Part shown: positions 53,943-63,079 of the stretch, in pieces
Numbering within the stretch: the first letter of the stretch is position 1
Layout of the letters: every line of letters starts with the position of its first letter
Assembly: GCA_034006985.1 (NCBI GenBank)
Contig: JAVERT010000010.1
Coordinates: 1-64,000, forward strand
DNA from: Gudongella sp034006985
GTDB lineage: Bacteria > Bacillota > Clostridia > Tissierellales > Tissierellaceae
Reading direction: 5' to 3'
Length of the DNA: 64,000 bases
The notes under the pieces: model-generated
What the model saw: the letters and a program-made list of their open reading frames with translations, nothing else
What the model was told of the DNA's origin: nothing
The model's database searches: none
Translations under genes and position numbers: made by a program

Positions 53943-53972
53943 TTTGTCATCCTGACATCGTCGAAGGATTTA
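53943..53972. repeat. half copy of the dispersed palindromic repeat
   Basis: TTTGTCATCCTGACATCGTC and GAAGGATTTA match one arm of the repeat near 28791. It partly overlaps the 3' end of the metallo-hydrolase gene region. Confidence 0.5.
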
Positions 53973-54662
53973 TTAATTCTGAATTTTAATTTTCTCATTT
54001 CTATTACTAATTTTAACTATTTTTGTACCAGAAATTTTCATTATATTGATAAAAGCATCAATCATCTCATAATTGTCCCCAAAGTGCATGGGAAAGAAAT
54101 ACTTTGGTTTAATCTTGTTGATAAAGTATTCTCCACCAAGATAATATGATTCTTCTAATCGTGGATCTACTGGGAAAAACGCAATGTCAACATTTTCACC
54201 CTTGATTTTATCAATTTCATATTTAAAACTTTTTTCCATTTGTATATTCTCTTCATCAGGATCATTTTTCCAATGCCACCAATTTAGATCTCCTGCAAAG
54301 AATATATTTATTCCGTCTGTTTGGATTAAAAAGGATACTCCAAGGTCAGTAGAACCAAATGTTTTTATTTTTAGATTAAGGTAATCTATTTGTTCATAAG
54401 GACCTAATAGCCGTATAGAATCACTTGCAGTTGCAGTGATATCATCACTTAAAATGTAGGTTATGTCCTTATGAAAAATAGGCCATTTAAAAATCTCCTC
54501 ATTAAGGTGGTCAGGATGACCATGTGATACAAATACTATAACTGGTTTATCTGGTAGTTCAATATCTCCTTTAAAATAATCGAATACAAAAAAGTACTCA
54601 TTTGTTTCAAGGGTAAAGCCACTATGAAATATATACTCTACAGTTATGTCATTATTTTTCAT
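53973..54662 (-). CDS. MBL-fold metal-dependent hydrolase (UlaG-like)
   Basis: The 229-residue protein has the zinc motif VSHGHPDHLNEE (about 45-56), then FFAGDLNWWHW (about 108-118) and PMHFGDN (near 203-209), so the H-x-H-x-D-H set and later D and H ligands are present. It resembles the UlaG-like branch of MBL hydrolases acting on phosphoesters or lactones. Substrate unknown. Single gene, divergent from htrA. Confidence 0.8.
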   Translation of the reverse strand: MKNNDITVEYIFHSGFTLETNEYFFVFDYFKGDIELPDKPVIVFVSHGHPDHLNEEIFKWPIFHKDITYILSDDITATASDSIRLLGPYEQIDYLNLKIKTFGSTDLGVSFLIQTDGINIFFAGDLNWWHWKNDPDEENIQMEKSFKYEIDKIKGENVDIAFFPVDPRLEESYYLGGEYFINKIKPKYFFPMHFGDNYEMIDAFINIMKISGTKIVKISNRNEKIKIQN

Positions 54663-54783
54663 TTAAAAACCTCCTAATAGACTTAACTTACCCTTTTTTA
54701 CAAAATTTCCACACAGTTTTCACTATAGTTTCACAATAAAGTTAATATTAAGTGGTATAAATAGTTATGAAGGGGTGAATATT

Positions 54784-56061
54784 ATGGATGATGAAAAAAA
54801 GCGAGAAGATATAGAAGAAGGAATAGAAAAAGTAGAAGAAGATATTCAAGAGCAAGAACAAAGTGAAGAGAACTCAGACGTAGAGGCTCAAACTGTTTAT
54901 GAAGATTTACATGATGAAATTGAAGAAACTACAAATGTAAAACCAGAAACAAATGATTTTAGCAAGCCGGCTAGGCTAAGTAAAAAAAATTGGTTAGTTA
55001 TTATTGCTGTTGTTTTGATATTTTCATTTGTGGGTAGTTTCGGTGGGGTATACTTTGGAAATCAGTTTTTAGTTCCAGGTAATAAGGAGTTGTCAAATAG
55101 TGGAGCGGTTACTATTAATACAAATGACTCTATAAACACTATTTCAGCTGTTGTACAGAAAAATATAGAATCTGTTGTTGGAATTACAACTACATCAACT
55201 CAAGTTACATTTTTTAATCAAGAGGATGTAAGTGGTGTGGGTTCTGGAGTAATTGTGGACGAGGATGGCTATATTCTAACTAATTCACATGTGGTAGCCG
55301 ATGGAGAAGCTAAGGAAATTAAGGTATTGTTTGAAGATGGTGAAACTGTAGATGGAACAATTGTGTGGGTTGATTCTTTGATAGATTTGGCAGTTATTAA
55401 AGTTGATAAGGTTGGTCTCACTGCAGCAGAATTAGGAGATTCAGATAAACTTGTGGTTGGAGAGATTGCAATAGCAATAGGGAATCCTCTTGGGCTCGAA
55501 TTTGAAAGAACTGTAACTAGTGGGATAATATCTGGTTTAAATAGAAGTGTACAAGTAGATCAATCAAATATTATTGATTATTTAATTCAAACAGATGCTT
55601 CAATTAACCCAGGGAATAGTGGAGGACCTTTGTTAAATGCAAAAGGAGAAGTAATAGCAATCAATACAGCAAAGGTAACATCTGCAGAAGGATTGGGTTT
55701 TGCAATTCCAATAAACCAAGTAAAAGCAGTTATAGACGAAATTATTGAAACAGGCAAATTTCAAACTGTTTATATGGGTATAACTGGAGTTAGAGTACAA
55801 GAGTATGAGCAAAGACTTGGAATTAAACTTGAAGCAGAAACAGGAGTAGTAATAATTGAGGTAGAAGGAAATAGTCCTGCAGATAAAGCAGGCATAATTG
55901 CTGGAGATGTTATTCAAGGTATAGATGAAAATGAAGTTACCAATATGGGTCAATTAAAAAGAAATCTTTATCAATTTAAGCAAGGCGATAGCGCAAGTAT
56001 TAAATTCTTGAGAAATGGTTTAGAAAAAAATGTTGAGATAGAATTTTCAAACGTAAAATAA
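54784..56061 (+). CDS. htrA: HtrA/DegP-type membrane serine protease with PDZ domain
   Basis: The 425-residue protein has an acidic cytoplasmic N-tail (1-65), one membrane helix (about 70-92), a trypsin-like domain with triad H in NSHVVAD, D in SLIDLAVI and S in NPGNSGGPL, and a C-terminal PDZ domain (about 330-420). It degrades or folds misfolded proteins outside the membrane. The ATG nine bases after GAAGGGG is used instead of a GTG at 54775 inside that site. Terminator follows. Confidence 0.95.
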   Translation: MDDEKKREDIEEGIEKVEEDIQEQEQSEENSDVEAQTVYEDLHDEIEETTNVKPETNDFSKPARLSKKNWLVIIAVVLIFSFVGSFGGVYFGNQFLVPGNKELSNSGAVTINTNDSINTISAVVQKNIESVVGITTTSTQVTFFNQEDVSGVGSGVIVDEDGYILTNSHVVADGEAKEIKVLFEDGETVDGTIVWVDSLIDLAVIKVDKVGLTAAELGDSDKLVVGEIAIAIGNPLGLEFERTVTSGIISGLNRSVQVDQSNIIDYLIQTDASINPGNSGGPLLNAKGEVIAINTAKVTSAEGLGFAIPINQVKAVIDEIIETGKFQTVYMGITGVRVQEYEQRLGIKLEAETGVVIIEVEGNSPADKAGIIAGDVIQGIDENEVTNMGQLKRNLYQFKQGDSASIKFLRNGLEKNVEIEFSNVK

Positions 56062-56105
56062 AAATAAATCCTGTAGCTTTAAAAGCCACAGGATTTATTT
56101 TTATT
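56062..56105. terminator. bidirectional terminator between htrA and the ABC-F gene
   Basis: AAATAAATCCTGT (56062-56074) pairs with ACAGGATTTATTT, with an inner stem (AGCTTT/AAAGCC) and T-rich ends on both strands. Confidence 0.8.
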
Positions 56106-57699
56106 TTACAAATTCATCTAAATATTCTTCATATGTCATAGCTCTATCTTTAAAACCATCTGGTGTAATTTCAATAATTCTATTTGCAATTGTTTGTATA
56201 AACTGATGGTCAAATGATGTAAATAATATAATGCTTTTAAAATCTCTAAGACCATTGTTTACAGCAGTTATAGACTCTAAATCAAGGTGATTGGTAGGTT
56301 GATCTAGGATAAGAGCATTTGCTTCTTTAAGCATCATTTTTGAAAGCATGCATCTAACCTTTTCGCCTCCAGATAGAACTTGTGCTTGTTTAAGTGCTTC
56401 GTCTCCAGAAAACAACATTCTACCTAAAAAACCTCTTAAGTATATTTCGCTTTTTTCTGTTGAATAATTTCTAAGCCAGTCAACTAAACTAGCAGTACTA
56501 TTTTCAAAGAATTTAGTGTTATCTTTAGGGAAGTAAGAAGTAGTTATAGTTTGACCCCATTTAAAAGACCCACTATCAGCTTCTGTTTCTTCCATTAATA
56601 TTTTAAATAATTCTGTAATTGCTAATTCATCTCCAATAAAAGCTATTTTATCGCCTTTATTTACTCTAAAAGTCAGATCCTTAATTTGTGAATCGCCCTT
56701 TAATTTTTTGTTAAGATTTTCAACTGTAAGAATTTCATTACCAACTTCTCTTTCCATTGTAAATCCAACGAAAGGATATCTTCTAGTTGATGGGACGATG
56801 TCATCTAGAGTTATTTTATCAAGAAGTTTCTTTCTTGAAGTCGCTTGTTTTGATTTAGAAGCATTTGCAGAGAAACGAGTGATAAATGCTTGTAAGTCTT
56901 TTATTTTATCTTCTTTTTTCTTGTTTTGATCTTTCATTAATGAAAGTGCAAGCTGACTTGACTCATACCAGAAGTCGTAGTTACCAACAACCATATTAAT
57001 TTTTCCAAAGTCAATATCGACCATGTGAGTACAAACTTCATTAAGAAAATGTCTATCATGGGATACTACAATTACGGTACCGTCAAAATCTCCCAAGAAA
57101 TTTTGTAGCCATCTAATACTTTTAACATCAAGTCCATTTGTAGGCTCATCTAGAATTAATATTCCGGGTTTGCCAAAAAGTGCTTGAGCTAAGAGTACTT
57201 TTACTTTTTCTGTTCCAGTTAGTTCGTTGACTAACTTTTCGTGTGAGCTTACAGGTATTCCCAATCCTTGTAGTAAAGAAGAAGCTTCAGCTTCTGCACT
57301 CCATCCATCCATATCTGCAAATTCTGCCTCTAACTCAGAGGCTTTTATTCCATCAGCATCAGAAAAATCTTCTTTAGCGTAGATATCATCTTTTTCTAGC
57401 ATTATTTCATAGAGTCTTCGGTTACCCATAACAACAGTATCTATAACTTTGTTAGAGTCAAATTCATAATGATCCTGACTAAGCACGCTCATTCTCGTGT
57501 TAGCACTTATATTTACATTCCCAGTGTCTGCTTCTTTTTCTCCAGATAGAATTTTAAGAAATGTCGATTTACCTGCTCCGTTTGCACCTATTACACCGTA
57601 GCAATTTCCGGGAGTAAAACTTAAAGTTACATCATCAAAAAGCTTTTGTGAGCCAAATCTAAGACTCAAATTATTTACATTTATCACTATAACATTCAT
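56101..57699 (-). CDS. ABC-F ATPase (YbiT/YkpA type)
   Basis: The 532-residue protein has two ATP-binding cassettes joined by a linker. The first has Walker A GANGAGKSTFLK (about 38-49), LTGTEKVKVLL in place of LSGGQ, and ILILDEPTNGLD. The second has IGDELAITELFKIL where Walker A should be, so it lacks the GKS, but keeps LSGGEKVR and LILDQPTNHLD. This mixed state resembles the YbiT/YkpA group of ribosome-associated ABC-F proteins. It has no membrane part, so it acts on translation rather than transport. Confidence 0.9.
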   Translation of the reverse strand: MNVIVINVNNLSLRFGSQKLFDDVTLSFTPGNCYGVIGANGAGKSTFLKILSGEKEADTGNVNISANTRMSVLSQDHYEFDSNKVIDTVVMGNRRLYEIMLEKDDIYAKEDFSDADGIKASELEAEFADMDGWSAEAEASSLLQGLGIPVSSHEKLVNELTGTEKVKVLLAQALFGKPGILILDEPTNGLDVKSIRWLQNFLGDFDGTVIVVSHDRHFLNEVCTHMVDIDFGKINMVVGNYDFWYESSQLALSLMKDQNKKKEDKIKDLQAFITRFSANASKSKQATSRKKLLDKITLDDIVPSTRRYPFVGFTMEREVGNEILTVENLNKKLKGDSQIKDLTFRVNKGDKIAFIGDELAITELFKILMEETEADSGSFKWGQTITTSYFPKDNTKFFENSTASLVDWLRNYSTEKSEIYLRGFLGRMLFSGDEALKQAQVLSGGEKVRCMLSKMMLKEANALILDQPTNHLDLESITAVNNGLRDFKSIILFTSFDHQFIQTIANRIIEITPDGFKDRAMTYEEYLDEFVK

Positions 57700-57789
57700 C
57701 CTTTACTTTTTTAGTCAAGTCATTATACCATATAGAGTAATAATAAGCGAATAGAAAAAGACGGGCGTTAGCACGTCTTTTTAAAAAAA

Positions 57790-58374
57790 TTATTCTAGTA
57801 AATCTTTTTTAAAATTTTCATAGTTTTTAAGAGTATAAATCTTCTTTTTATCTTCTCTTACAAACGTCGGCACTGAATCTATTTCGTAAACTTTAGCTAA
57901 GTTTTTAGCCTCTAAGAATTCTTCCATAAACGCAGGGTCATTTAGTGCTTCATTCATCTCTTTGATATTTAGTTCAGCTTTAAGTCCGATATCATTAATT
58001 ATTTCTAATTGAGAAACATTTCTACCATCCTCAAATACTGCCTTAAATGCTTCTCTAGCAAATGGGTAAAATTTTTCAACACTTTGTGCATACATAGCTG
58101 CAAGATGTAGCTTTTTCGTGTTAAATTTTTTATTCTTGTTGTTATAGTTTAAACCATATTCGCTACCAAGCATCTCTATTCTTTTATAAGCAATTTTCAA
58201 TTGATCTTCTGGGAAATTGTTATTACTCCCAGCCTCTGGAACAGTAGGATCTAATTCATAAGGGAACCACTCGAAAACAACATCGTCTCTTTCATCATTT
58301 AACTTATCCGCAATAGTAAAACCAATATAACAAAATGGACAGGCAAAGTCCGAAAATACTTTAAAATTGTACAT
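57790..58374 (-). CDS. DsbA-family (FrnE-like) thiol oxidoreductase
   Basis: The 194-residue protein has a CPFC active site (FSDFACPFCYIGF, about 8-20), a helical insert and VPTFVREDKKKIYTL near the C-terminus with the cis-proline. It matches the FrnE subfamily of cytoplasmic DsbA-like proteins. No signal is present. The ATG nine bases after GGAGG is chosen over a TTG two codons upstream. It is divergent from the small membrane gene at 58508. Confidence 0.88.
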   Translation of the reverse strand: MYNFKVFSDFACPFCYIGFTIADKLNDERDDVVFEWFPYELDPTVPEAGSNNNFPEDQLKIAYKRIEMLGSEYGLNYNNKNKKFNTKKLHLAAMYAQSVEKFYPFAREAFKAVFEDGRNVSQLEIINDIGLKAELNIKEMNEALNDPAFMEEFLEAKNLAKVYEIDSVPTFVREDKKKIYTLKNYENFKKDLLE

Positions 58375-58507
58375 AATCAAAAACCTCCTTCGTATTACTT
58401 ATGTATACCCTAAGATAGTAATAATTAGCACTTAGAAACTAGATTGTAACTTTTAAACACTAATAATCTGTGTTACAATTAAGTGGAAATGCAGATGGAG
58501 GGATAAT

Positions 58508-58984
58508 GTGAAAAAAATCTTGTTAAGAATATTAATGCTTGTATCGGTATTATCTATGGTACTTGGAATTGTGTACTATATGTCAGAAACTCATATAAAT
58601 GATGCAGTATCTTCACTAGTAGCCAGAGATTATTTAAATTATGATGACTACATAGATAACCCTGAGAAATATGTGACAGATGAAAGACCTCTAGAAGAAG
58701 TTCTAGCAATTGGGAATCTTGTTTATCATAACTATAATAAGCAAAGTGCTATAGAAGAGATATATATAAATAAAAGTGTTCTTGATGATTTAAGTGAATT
58801 AGAAATTCAAAACCTAGAAAAAAAAGTTAAGGATTTAACAGTTGATCGATATGATTATTATTTTACGTGGGGATTTTTTGAATATGCAAAAAGTAATGCA
58901 GGTGCATATGTAGTTGTCATAATGTATGAGATTATAAGAAATGCAATGGTTAAGCGAGGAAATACAAAGGAAACTAAAAAATGA
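58508..58984 (+). CDS. small membrane-anchored hypothetical protein
   Basis: The 158-residue protein has an N-terminal membrane helix (about 7-26), a charged extracytoplasmic-looking part rich in Tyr and Asp (DYLNYDDYIDNPEKYV), and a second hydrophobic stretch (about 130-145, AYVVVIMYEII). No family recognised. GTG start after a GGAGGG site. It overlaps the first DUF2812 gene by 4 bp (ATGA), so it is translated with it and may act with the two membrane proteins downstream. Confidence 0.75.
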   Translation: MKKILLRILMLVSVLSMVLGIVYYMSETHINDAVSSLVARDYLNYDDYIDNPEKYVTDERPLEEVLAIGNLVYHNYNKQSAIEEIYINKSVLDDLSELEIQNLEKKVKDLTVDRYDYYFTWGFFEYAKSNAGAYVVVIMYEIIRNAMVKRGNTKETKK

Positions 58985-60303
58985 GAGATAAAAAAATAGT
59001 GATAGATGGCTTAACAACACAAGATTTTGAAATAATGGAAATGAACTTTAGGAATATGGCTAATAAAGGATTGTTAATTGAGAAAATAAAGTTTGGTCTA
59101 AGCTTTTATAAAAGAATCCAACCAAAAGATCTTGAATTTGCAATTGGAATATATCCAAGACCTAAAGCATATGAGAAACCTGAAGGACATGTTGTTGATT
59201 CATATATAAAAGCACAAGAAAAAAAAGGTTGGAAGCATCTTTTTTCTCAAGAGTATACCCATGTTTTTATAAATGAAAAAGGTGAAGAACTTGAAGATAT
59301 AGATAAAGTTGAGCAAGTTGATAATATAAAAGCAACCTTAAAGCTTGAAATTATAAGCTTTGCAATATTAACATTACTCAATATTTTTAATATGACACGT
59401 ATGTCAGGGATAGAGATTTATAATTTTAATAGTAATATGGGATTAATAAGTATTTTTATTATGCCAGTTATTACTACAGTTATTGCAAGCTATGCTATAC
59501 TTAACGTATTTAGGTACATAAGGATTAGCAAAAAAAGCAGCAAGGATGAAGTGAAAGTAAAGAATATTACTGGGATTAAAGTATTTAGAAAGGCAACCTT
59601 TATAATTACTTTATTACTCTTAGCACTTTTTATGCTAGCTATTCTAGCAGATTCATTTATATCAGGAACTAGGACTATATTTATAATGTTACCAATGTTT
59701 ATAGCTTTTTTTGTTGCATTTAAGCTAAGAGGATTTTTTGCAGGGAGAAATTTAGGAACAGTAGGAAAGACTTTAATAGCTTTTGTAGTAGTTTTTTTCA
59801 TATTAGGTATATCAACATTTATAGGGATATCTTCTATACCATCTGGTTTTGATAAAGATCTACCTGACAGTTACATTGCTCTTAGATTAAAAGATTTAGG
59901 ATTTGAACAAGAGGTTGAGGAAGTTTTTTTTGAAAAAGATGGAAGTATTCTAATGCCTGTAAAATATAGATATACTGAGCATATAAACTTTGTAAGACCC
60001 AGATCAACATATGTATCTACCCAAGCTGCAAAAGCAGTTAATAAAAATTTAGCAGAGTATATATTTGAGCTAGAGCTTAAGAACAGCATTAGGTATCGGG
60101 GTATTCCCGTATCAGCAAAAGATTTTTATTCTAATTTTGACAAAGCTAAATTTATAGAAGATCCAGATGGAGAGATTGAAGATGTAATTTTGCAGAGGGA
60201 TAAGTATATTTTTGTGTTTTCTGGGGATTTTGATTTAAAAGAGCCTGGTAATATAGATCTTATAAACGATATGGTGGATAAAATAATTTCAAATTTAAAC
60301 TAA
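58981..60303 (+). CDS. DUF2812-containing membrane protein, paralogue 1
   Basis: The 440-residue protein has an N-terminal DUF2812 domain (about 1-110: LSFYKRIQPKD, FAIGIYPRP, QEKKGWKHLFSQEYTHVFIN) and four membrane helices (about 124-145, 155-180, 205-230, 260-285), then a C-terminal extracytoplasmic part ending FSGDFDLKEPGN. DUF2812 proteins often go with PadR regulators; none is next to it here. Function unknown. It is strongly similar to the next gene, with the same length, and overlaps the preceding gene by 4 bp. Confidence 0.85.
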   Translation: MRDKKIVIDGLTTQDFEIMEMNFRNMANKGLLIEKIKFGLSFYKRIQPKDLEFAIGIYPRPKAYEKPEGHVVDSYIKAQEKKGWKHLFSQEYTHVFINEKGEELEDIDKVEQVDNIKATLKLEIISFAILTLLNIFNMTRMSGIEIYNFNSNMGLISIFIMPVITTVIASYAILNVFRYIRISKKSSKDEVKVKNITGIKVFRKATFIITLLLLALFMLAILADSFISGTRTIFIMLPMFIAFFVAFKLRGFFAGRNLGTVGKTLIAFVVVFFILGISTFIGISSIPSGFDKDLPDSYIALRLKDLGFEQEVEEVFFEKDGSILMPVKYRYTEHINFVRPRSTYVSTQAAKAVNKNLAEYIFELELKNSIRYRGIPVSAKDFYSNFDKAKFIEDPDGEIEDVILQRDKYIFVFSGDFDLKEPGNIDLINDMVDKIISNLN

Positions 60304-60337
60304 AAGGAGTTCTATTGATGGATAAGGAGAACTAGCA

Positions 60338-61660
60338 ATGAATGATAAAAAGATAATAATAGATGCCTTAACCCCAAAAGATTATGAAATACTTGAAACG
60401 CGCTTTAACACTATGGCTAACGAAGGATTGCTTATAGATAAAATGAAGTTTAGGATGAGTTTTTATAAAAGAATTCAACCTAAAAATATTCAATTTGCAG
60501 TTGGGATATATCCAAAAGCTAAAGCATTTGATAGCCCCAATGAAAAAATGGTTGCTGAGTATATAAAAGCACAAAAAGAAAAAGGATGGGACCATATTTT
60601 TTCTCAAGAGTACACCCATGTTTTTATGAATGAGGATGGAGAAGTGATTGAAGATATAGACAGAACAAATCAGGTAGAAAACATAAAGTCTATATTAAAA
60701 CCTGAAATATTTGGTCTTGTATTTGCTGTGCTAATAAATGTTTTTGGTTTAATAATGAATTTAGATATAGGAATTTACCACTTTAGAAGCAATTTTGCTC
60801 TTTTAAGCTTGTTCTTTCTTCCAGCGCTGATAATAGCTGCTACACTTTATCTTATATATGATATTTTTAGGTATATTAGGATTAGTAGAATAGAAAACAA
60901 TGATGAAATTCAAATAGAAGATATTAATGGGATTGTTTTACTAAAGAAAATCTGGTCAGTATTTGTCACCATATTTTTTTTGATACTTCCTGCGGGGATA
61001 ATAGCAGATTCTCTTATAGGAGGCAGCAGAGTATTTTTATTATTGTTACCAGTAATTTTTTTATTTTTTCTTGCCTACAAGTTAAGAGATTTTTTTCCAG
61101 AAATAAAAATGGGAACTACTGCCAAGACAATGTTAGCTTTATTAGGTGTATTTCTGGTAGCATTAGCTATATCTACTGAGGGAATATTTTCAATAAATGG
61201 AGGAGTTGGGATAGAGCTACCTGAAAAATACTATGCACTTAAATTAAAAGAAGTAGGAATTGAAGAAGATCCAGAAGAAATTAGTTTTAAAAGAGAGGGC
61301 AGTATATTAATACCTCTAAGTTATACCTATGGGGAGAAAACTGGGACGAGGTATATAAACCCAATATCTGTACATACACAAGTTGATAAAGCACTTAATA
61401 AAGATTTAGCAGATTATTTTTTTAAATTAAATTTAGAAAGTTCTACAAGGTATATTGGAGAATTTGTATCTGCAAAAGATTACTATATAAATTTTGATGG
61501 GGCTTATTTTGTAAGTTTCTTGGATGGAGAAATAGCAGAAGTAAAATTAAAAAAAGATGAGTATATATTCTCTTTTTCTGGGGATTTTGATTTAAAAGAG
61601 CCTGGTAATATAGACCTTATATACGATATGGTGGATAAAGTAATTTCAAATTTAAACTAA
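60338..61660 (+). CDS. DUF2812-containing membrane protein, paralogue 2
   Basis: This 440-residue protein is a tandem paralogue of the gene at 58981, with the same domain order and length: MSFYKRIQPKN, FAVGIYPKA, EKGWDHIFSQEYTHVFMN and the C-terminal FSGDFDLKEPGNIDLI. N- and C-terminal ends are nearly identical between the two while membrane segments differ more. It is separated from paralogue 1 by 34 bp with a GGAGAA site. Likely an operon of three. Confidence 0.85.
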   Translation: MNDKKIIIDALTPKDYEILETRFNTMANEGLLIDKMKFRMSFYKRIQPKNIQFAVGIYPKAKAFDSPNEKMVAEYIKAQKEKGWDHIFSQEYTHVFMNEDGEVIEDIDRTNQVENIKSILKPEIFGLVFAVLINVFGLIMNLDIGIYHFRSNFALLSLFFLPALIIAATLYLIYDIFRYIRISRIENNDEIQIEDINGIVLLKKIWSVFVTIFFLILPAGIIADSLIGGSRVFLLLLPVIFLFFLAYKLRDFFPEIKMGTTAKTMLALLGVFLVALAISTEGIFSINGGVGIELPEKYYALKLKEVGIEEDPEEISFKREGSILIPLSYTYGEKTGTRYINPISVHTQVDKALNKDLADYFFKLNLESSTRYIGEFVSAKDYYINFDGAYFVSFLDGEIAEVKLKKDEYIFSFSGDFDLKEPGNIDLIYDMVDKVISNLN

Positions 61661-61661
61661 A

Positions 61662-61685
61662 AGGAGCCCTATGGGCTCCTAATTA
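61662..61685. terminator. hairpin between the DUF2812 operon and the amidohydrolase gene
   Basis: AGGAGCCC (61662-61669) pairs with GGGCTCCT (61673-61680). It begins just after the paralogue 2 stop and ends just before the convergent amidohydrolase stop. T-runs are weak, so terminator strength is uncertain. Confidence 0.5.
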
Positions 61686-62873
61686 TTTTACCTTTTTGCC
61701 AAGCTTATAAACTTCTTTTACATCCAATAGAGTATCAAGCTTATCTAATGGATTTTCATCGAGAACGATAAAATCTGCAAATTTATCCTTTTCTAAGGTT
61801 CCATACTCTTTTTCAATTCCTAAGCATTCTGCACTATTTTTAGTAGAGGTTACAATTGCCTCCATAGGAGTCATGCCATTTTCCACAAATAGCATTAATT
61901 CATAGTAAGAACCATCATGCTGATTAAAAGGGGTACCTGAGTCAGTTCCCATAGCAATCTTTACTCCTGCTTTAAAAGCTTGTTTAAAGCTAGCTATATG
62001 AGAATCCATAACAGATTCGGCCTTTTTCACTATAAAATCTGGCACTCCATTAGCTACGCCATATTTTACTATAAAGTAAGGAGCAGCTAGCGTAGGTACA
62101 AGATAAGTTCCATTTTCTAACATCATAGAGATGGATTCATCATCTAAGAAAATCCCATGTTCTATAGAGTCTATACCTGCTCGAATTGCATTTTTTATTC
62201 CAACAGTACCTTGAGCATGAGAGGCAGTTTTTTTGCCTGATTTGTGGGCTTCGTCAACAGCAGGTTTCATTTCTTCCATTGTAAGCTGAGGGCTTCCTGG
62301 TTCAACGCCCTTTGTCATAACTCCACCAGTTGCCATTATCTTAACAATATCTGCTCCAGCTTTAAGTTGTTCCCTGGCAGCTTTTCTAGTTTCCTCTGGG
62401 CCATCTGATTCTCTGCCCATAGCCCATCCATGACCACCTGTCATAGTAACAACCTTACCTGATGCTAAAAACTGAGGGCCTTCTATTAAGCCTGAATTAA
62501 CAGCGTCTCTAAGTTCAATGTCAATAAAATCAAGTCCACCCATATCTCTAAAAAATGTTACCCCTGAATTTAAGTGTTTTTTAAGATTTGCTACTCCTCT
62601 TAAGGTTGTTTTATACTTTGATTCGCTCATTAGAAGTGAATTGGGGTCACCTATAGGTTCCATGACAATATGTACATGAGAATTTATCATACCAGGCATA
62701 ACTATTTTCCCATTTAAGTCAACAACGACACATTCATCACTAGTTTTTAAATCTGAATAACTCCCAACTTCTTTAATTTTTTTATCTTCCACTAATAAAT
62801 ATGCATTTTCTAGTGGAGCTTTACCAGTACCATCGATAAGAGTAAATCCTTTATAAACTGTTTTTTTTGTCAA
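61683..62873 (-). CDS. amidohydrolase (imidazolonepropionase-like superfamily)
   Basis: The 396-residue protein has H66-x-H68 in INSHVHIVMEP, GGVMTKGVEPGSPQLTMEEM with the lysine region (about 182-201), SHAQGTVGI, IEHGIFLDDESI and AMGTDSGTPFNQHDG with the catalytic aspartate. These are marks of the imidazolonepropionase-like/Xaa-Pro dipeptidase amidohydrolases. Real substrates vary among dipeptides and imides. The start is TTG with GGAGG seven bases upstream. It has a perfect promoter (62937-62965). Confidence 0.87.
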   Translation of the reverse strand: MTKKTVYKGFTLIDGTGKAPLENAYLLVEDKKIKEVGSYSDLKTSDECVVVDLNGKIVMPGMINSHVHIVMEPIGDPNSLLMSESKYKTTLRGVANLKKHLNSGVTFFRDMGGLDFIDIELRDAVNSGLIEGPQFLASGKVVTMTGGHGWAMGRESDGPEETRKAAREQLKAGADIVKIMATGGVMTKGVEPGSPQLTMEEMKPAVDEAHKSGKKTASHAQGTVGIKNAIRAGIDSIEHGIFLDDESISMMLENGTYLVPTLAAPYFIVKYGVANGVPDFIVKKAESVMDSHIASFKQAFKAGVKIAMGTDSGTPFNQHDGSYYELMLFVENGMTPMEAIVTSTKNSAECLGIEKEYGTLEKDKFADFIVLDENPLDKLDTLLDVKEVYKLGKKVK

Positions 62874-62936
62874 AATAATTCCTCCTTCAATTAGTTTAAT
62901 ACTTAAAAGTGATGCATTATAAATGTATTAAAAATA

Positions 62937-62965
62937 ATTATATGTTGTATACAAAATCTTGTCAA
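62937..62965 (-). promoter_or_regulatory. perfect-consensus sigma-A promoter of the amidohydrolase gene
   Basis: On the minus strand TTGACA (complement of 62960-62965) and TATAAT (complement of 62937-62942) are exactly 17 bp apart, the full consensus. The start codon is 64 bases downstream, suggesting constitutive strong expression. Confidence 0.85.
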
Positions 62966-63079
62966 CGGTTTGAAAACCTTATCCTAGAAAATAAATAAAT
63001 TATTTTTTAATGATATGTAATAGTCTTGTAACACAACATTATCTATTAGAATGTATAATAGGTTTAAGGAGCTGATAAT

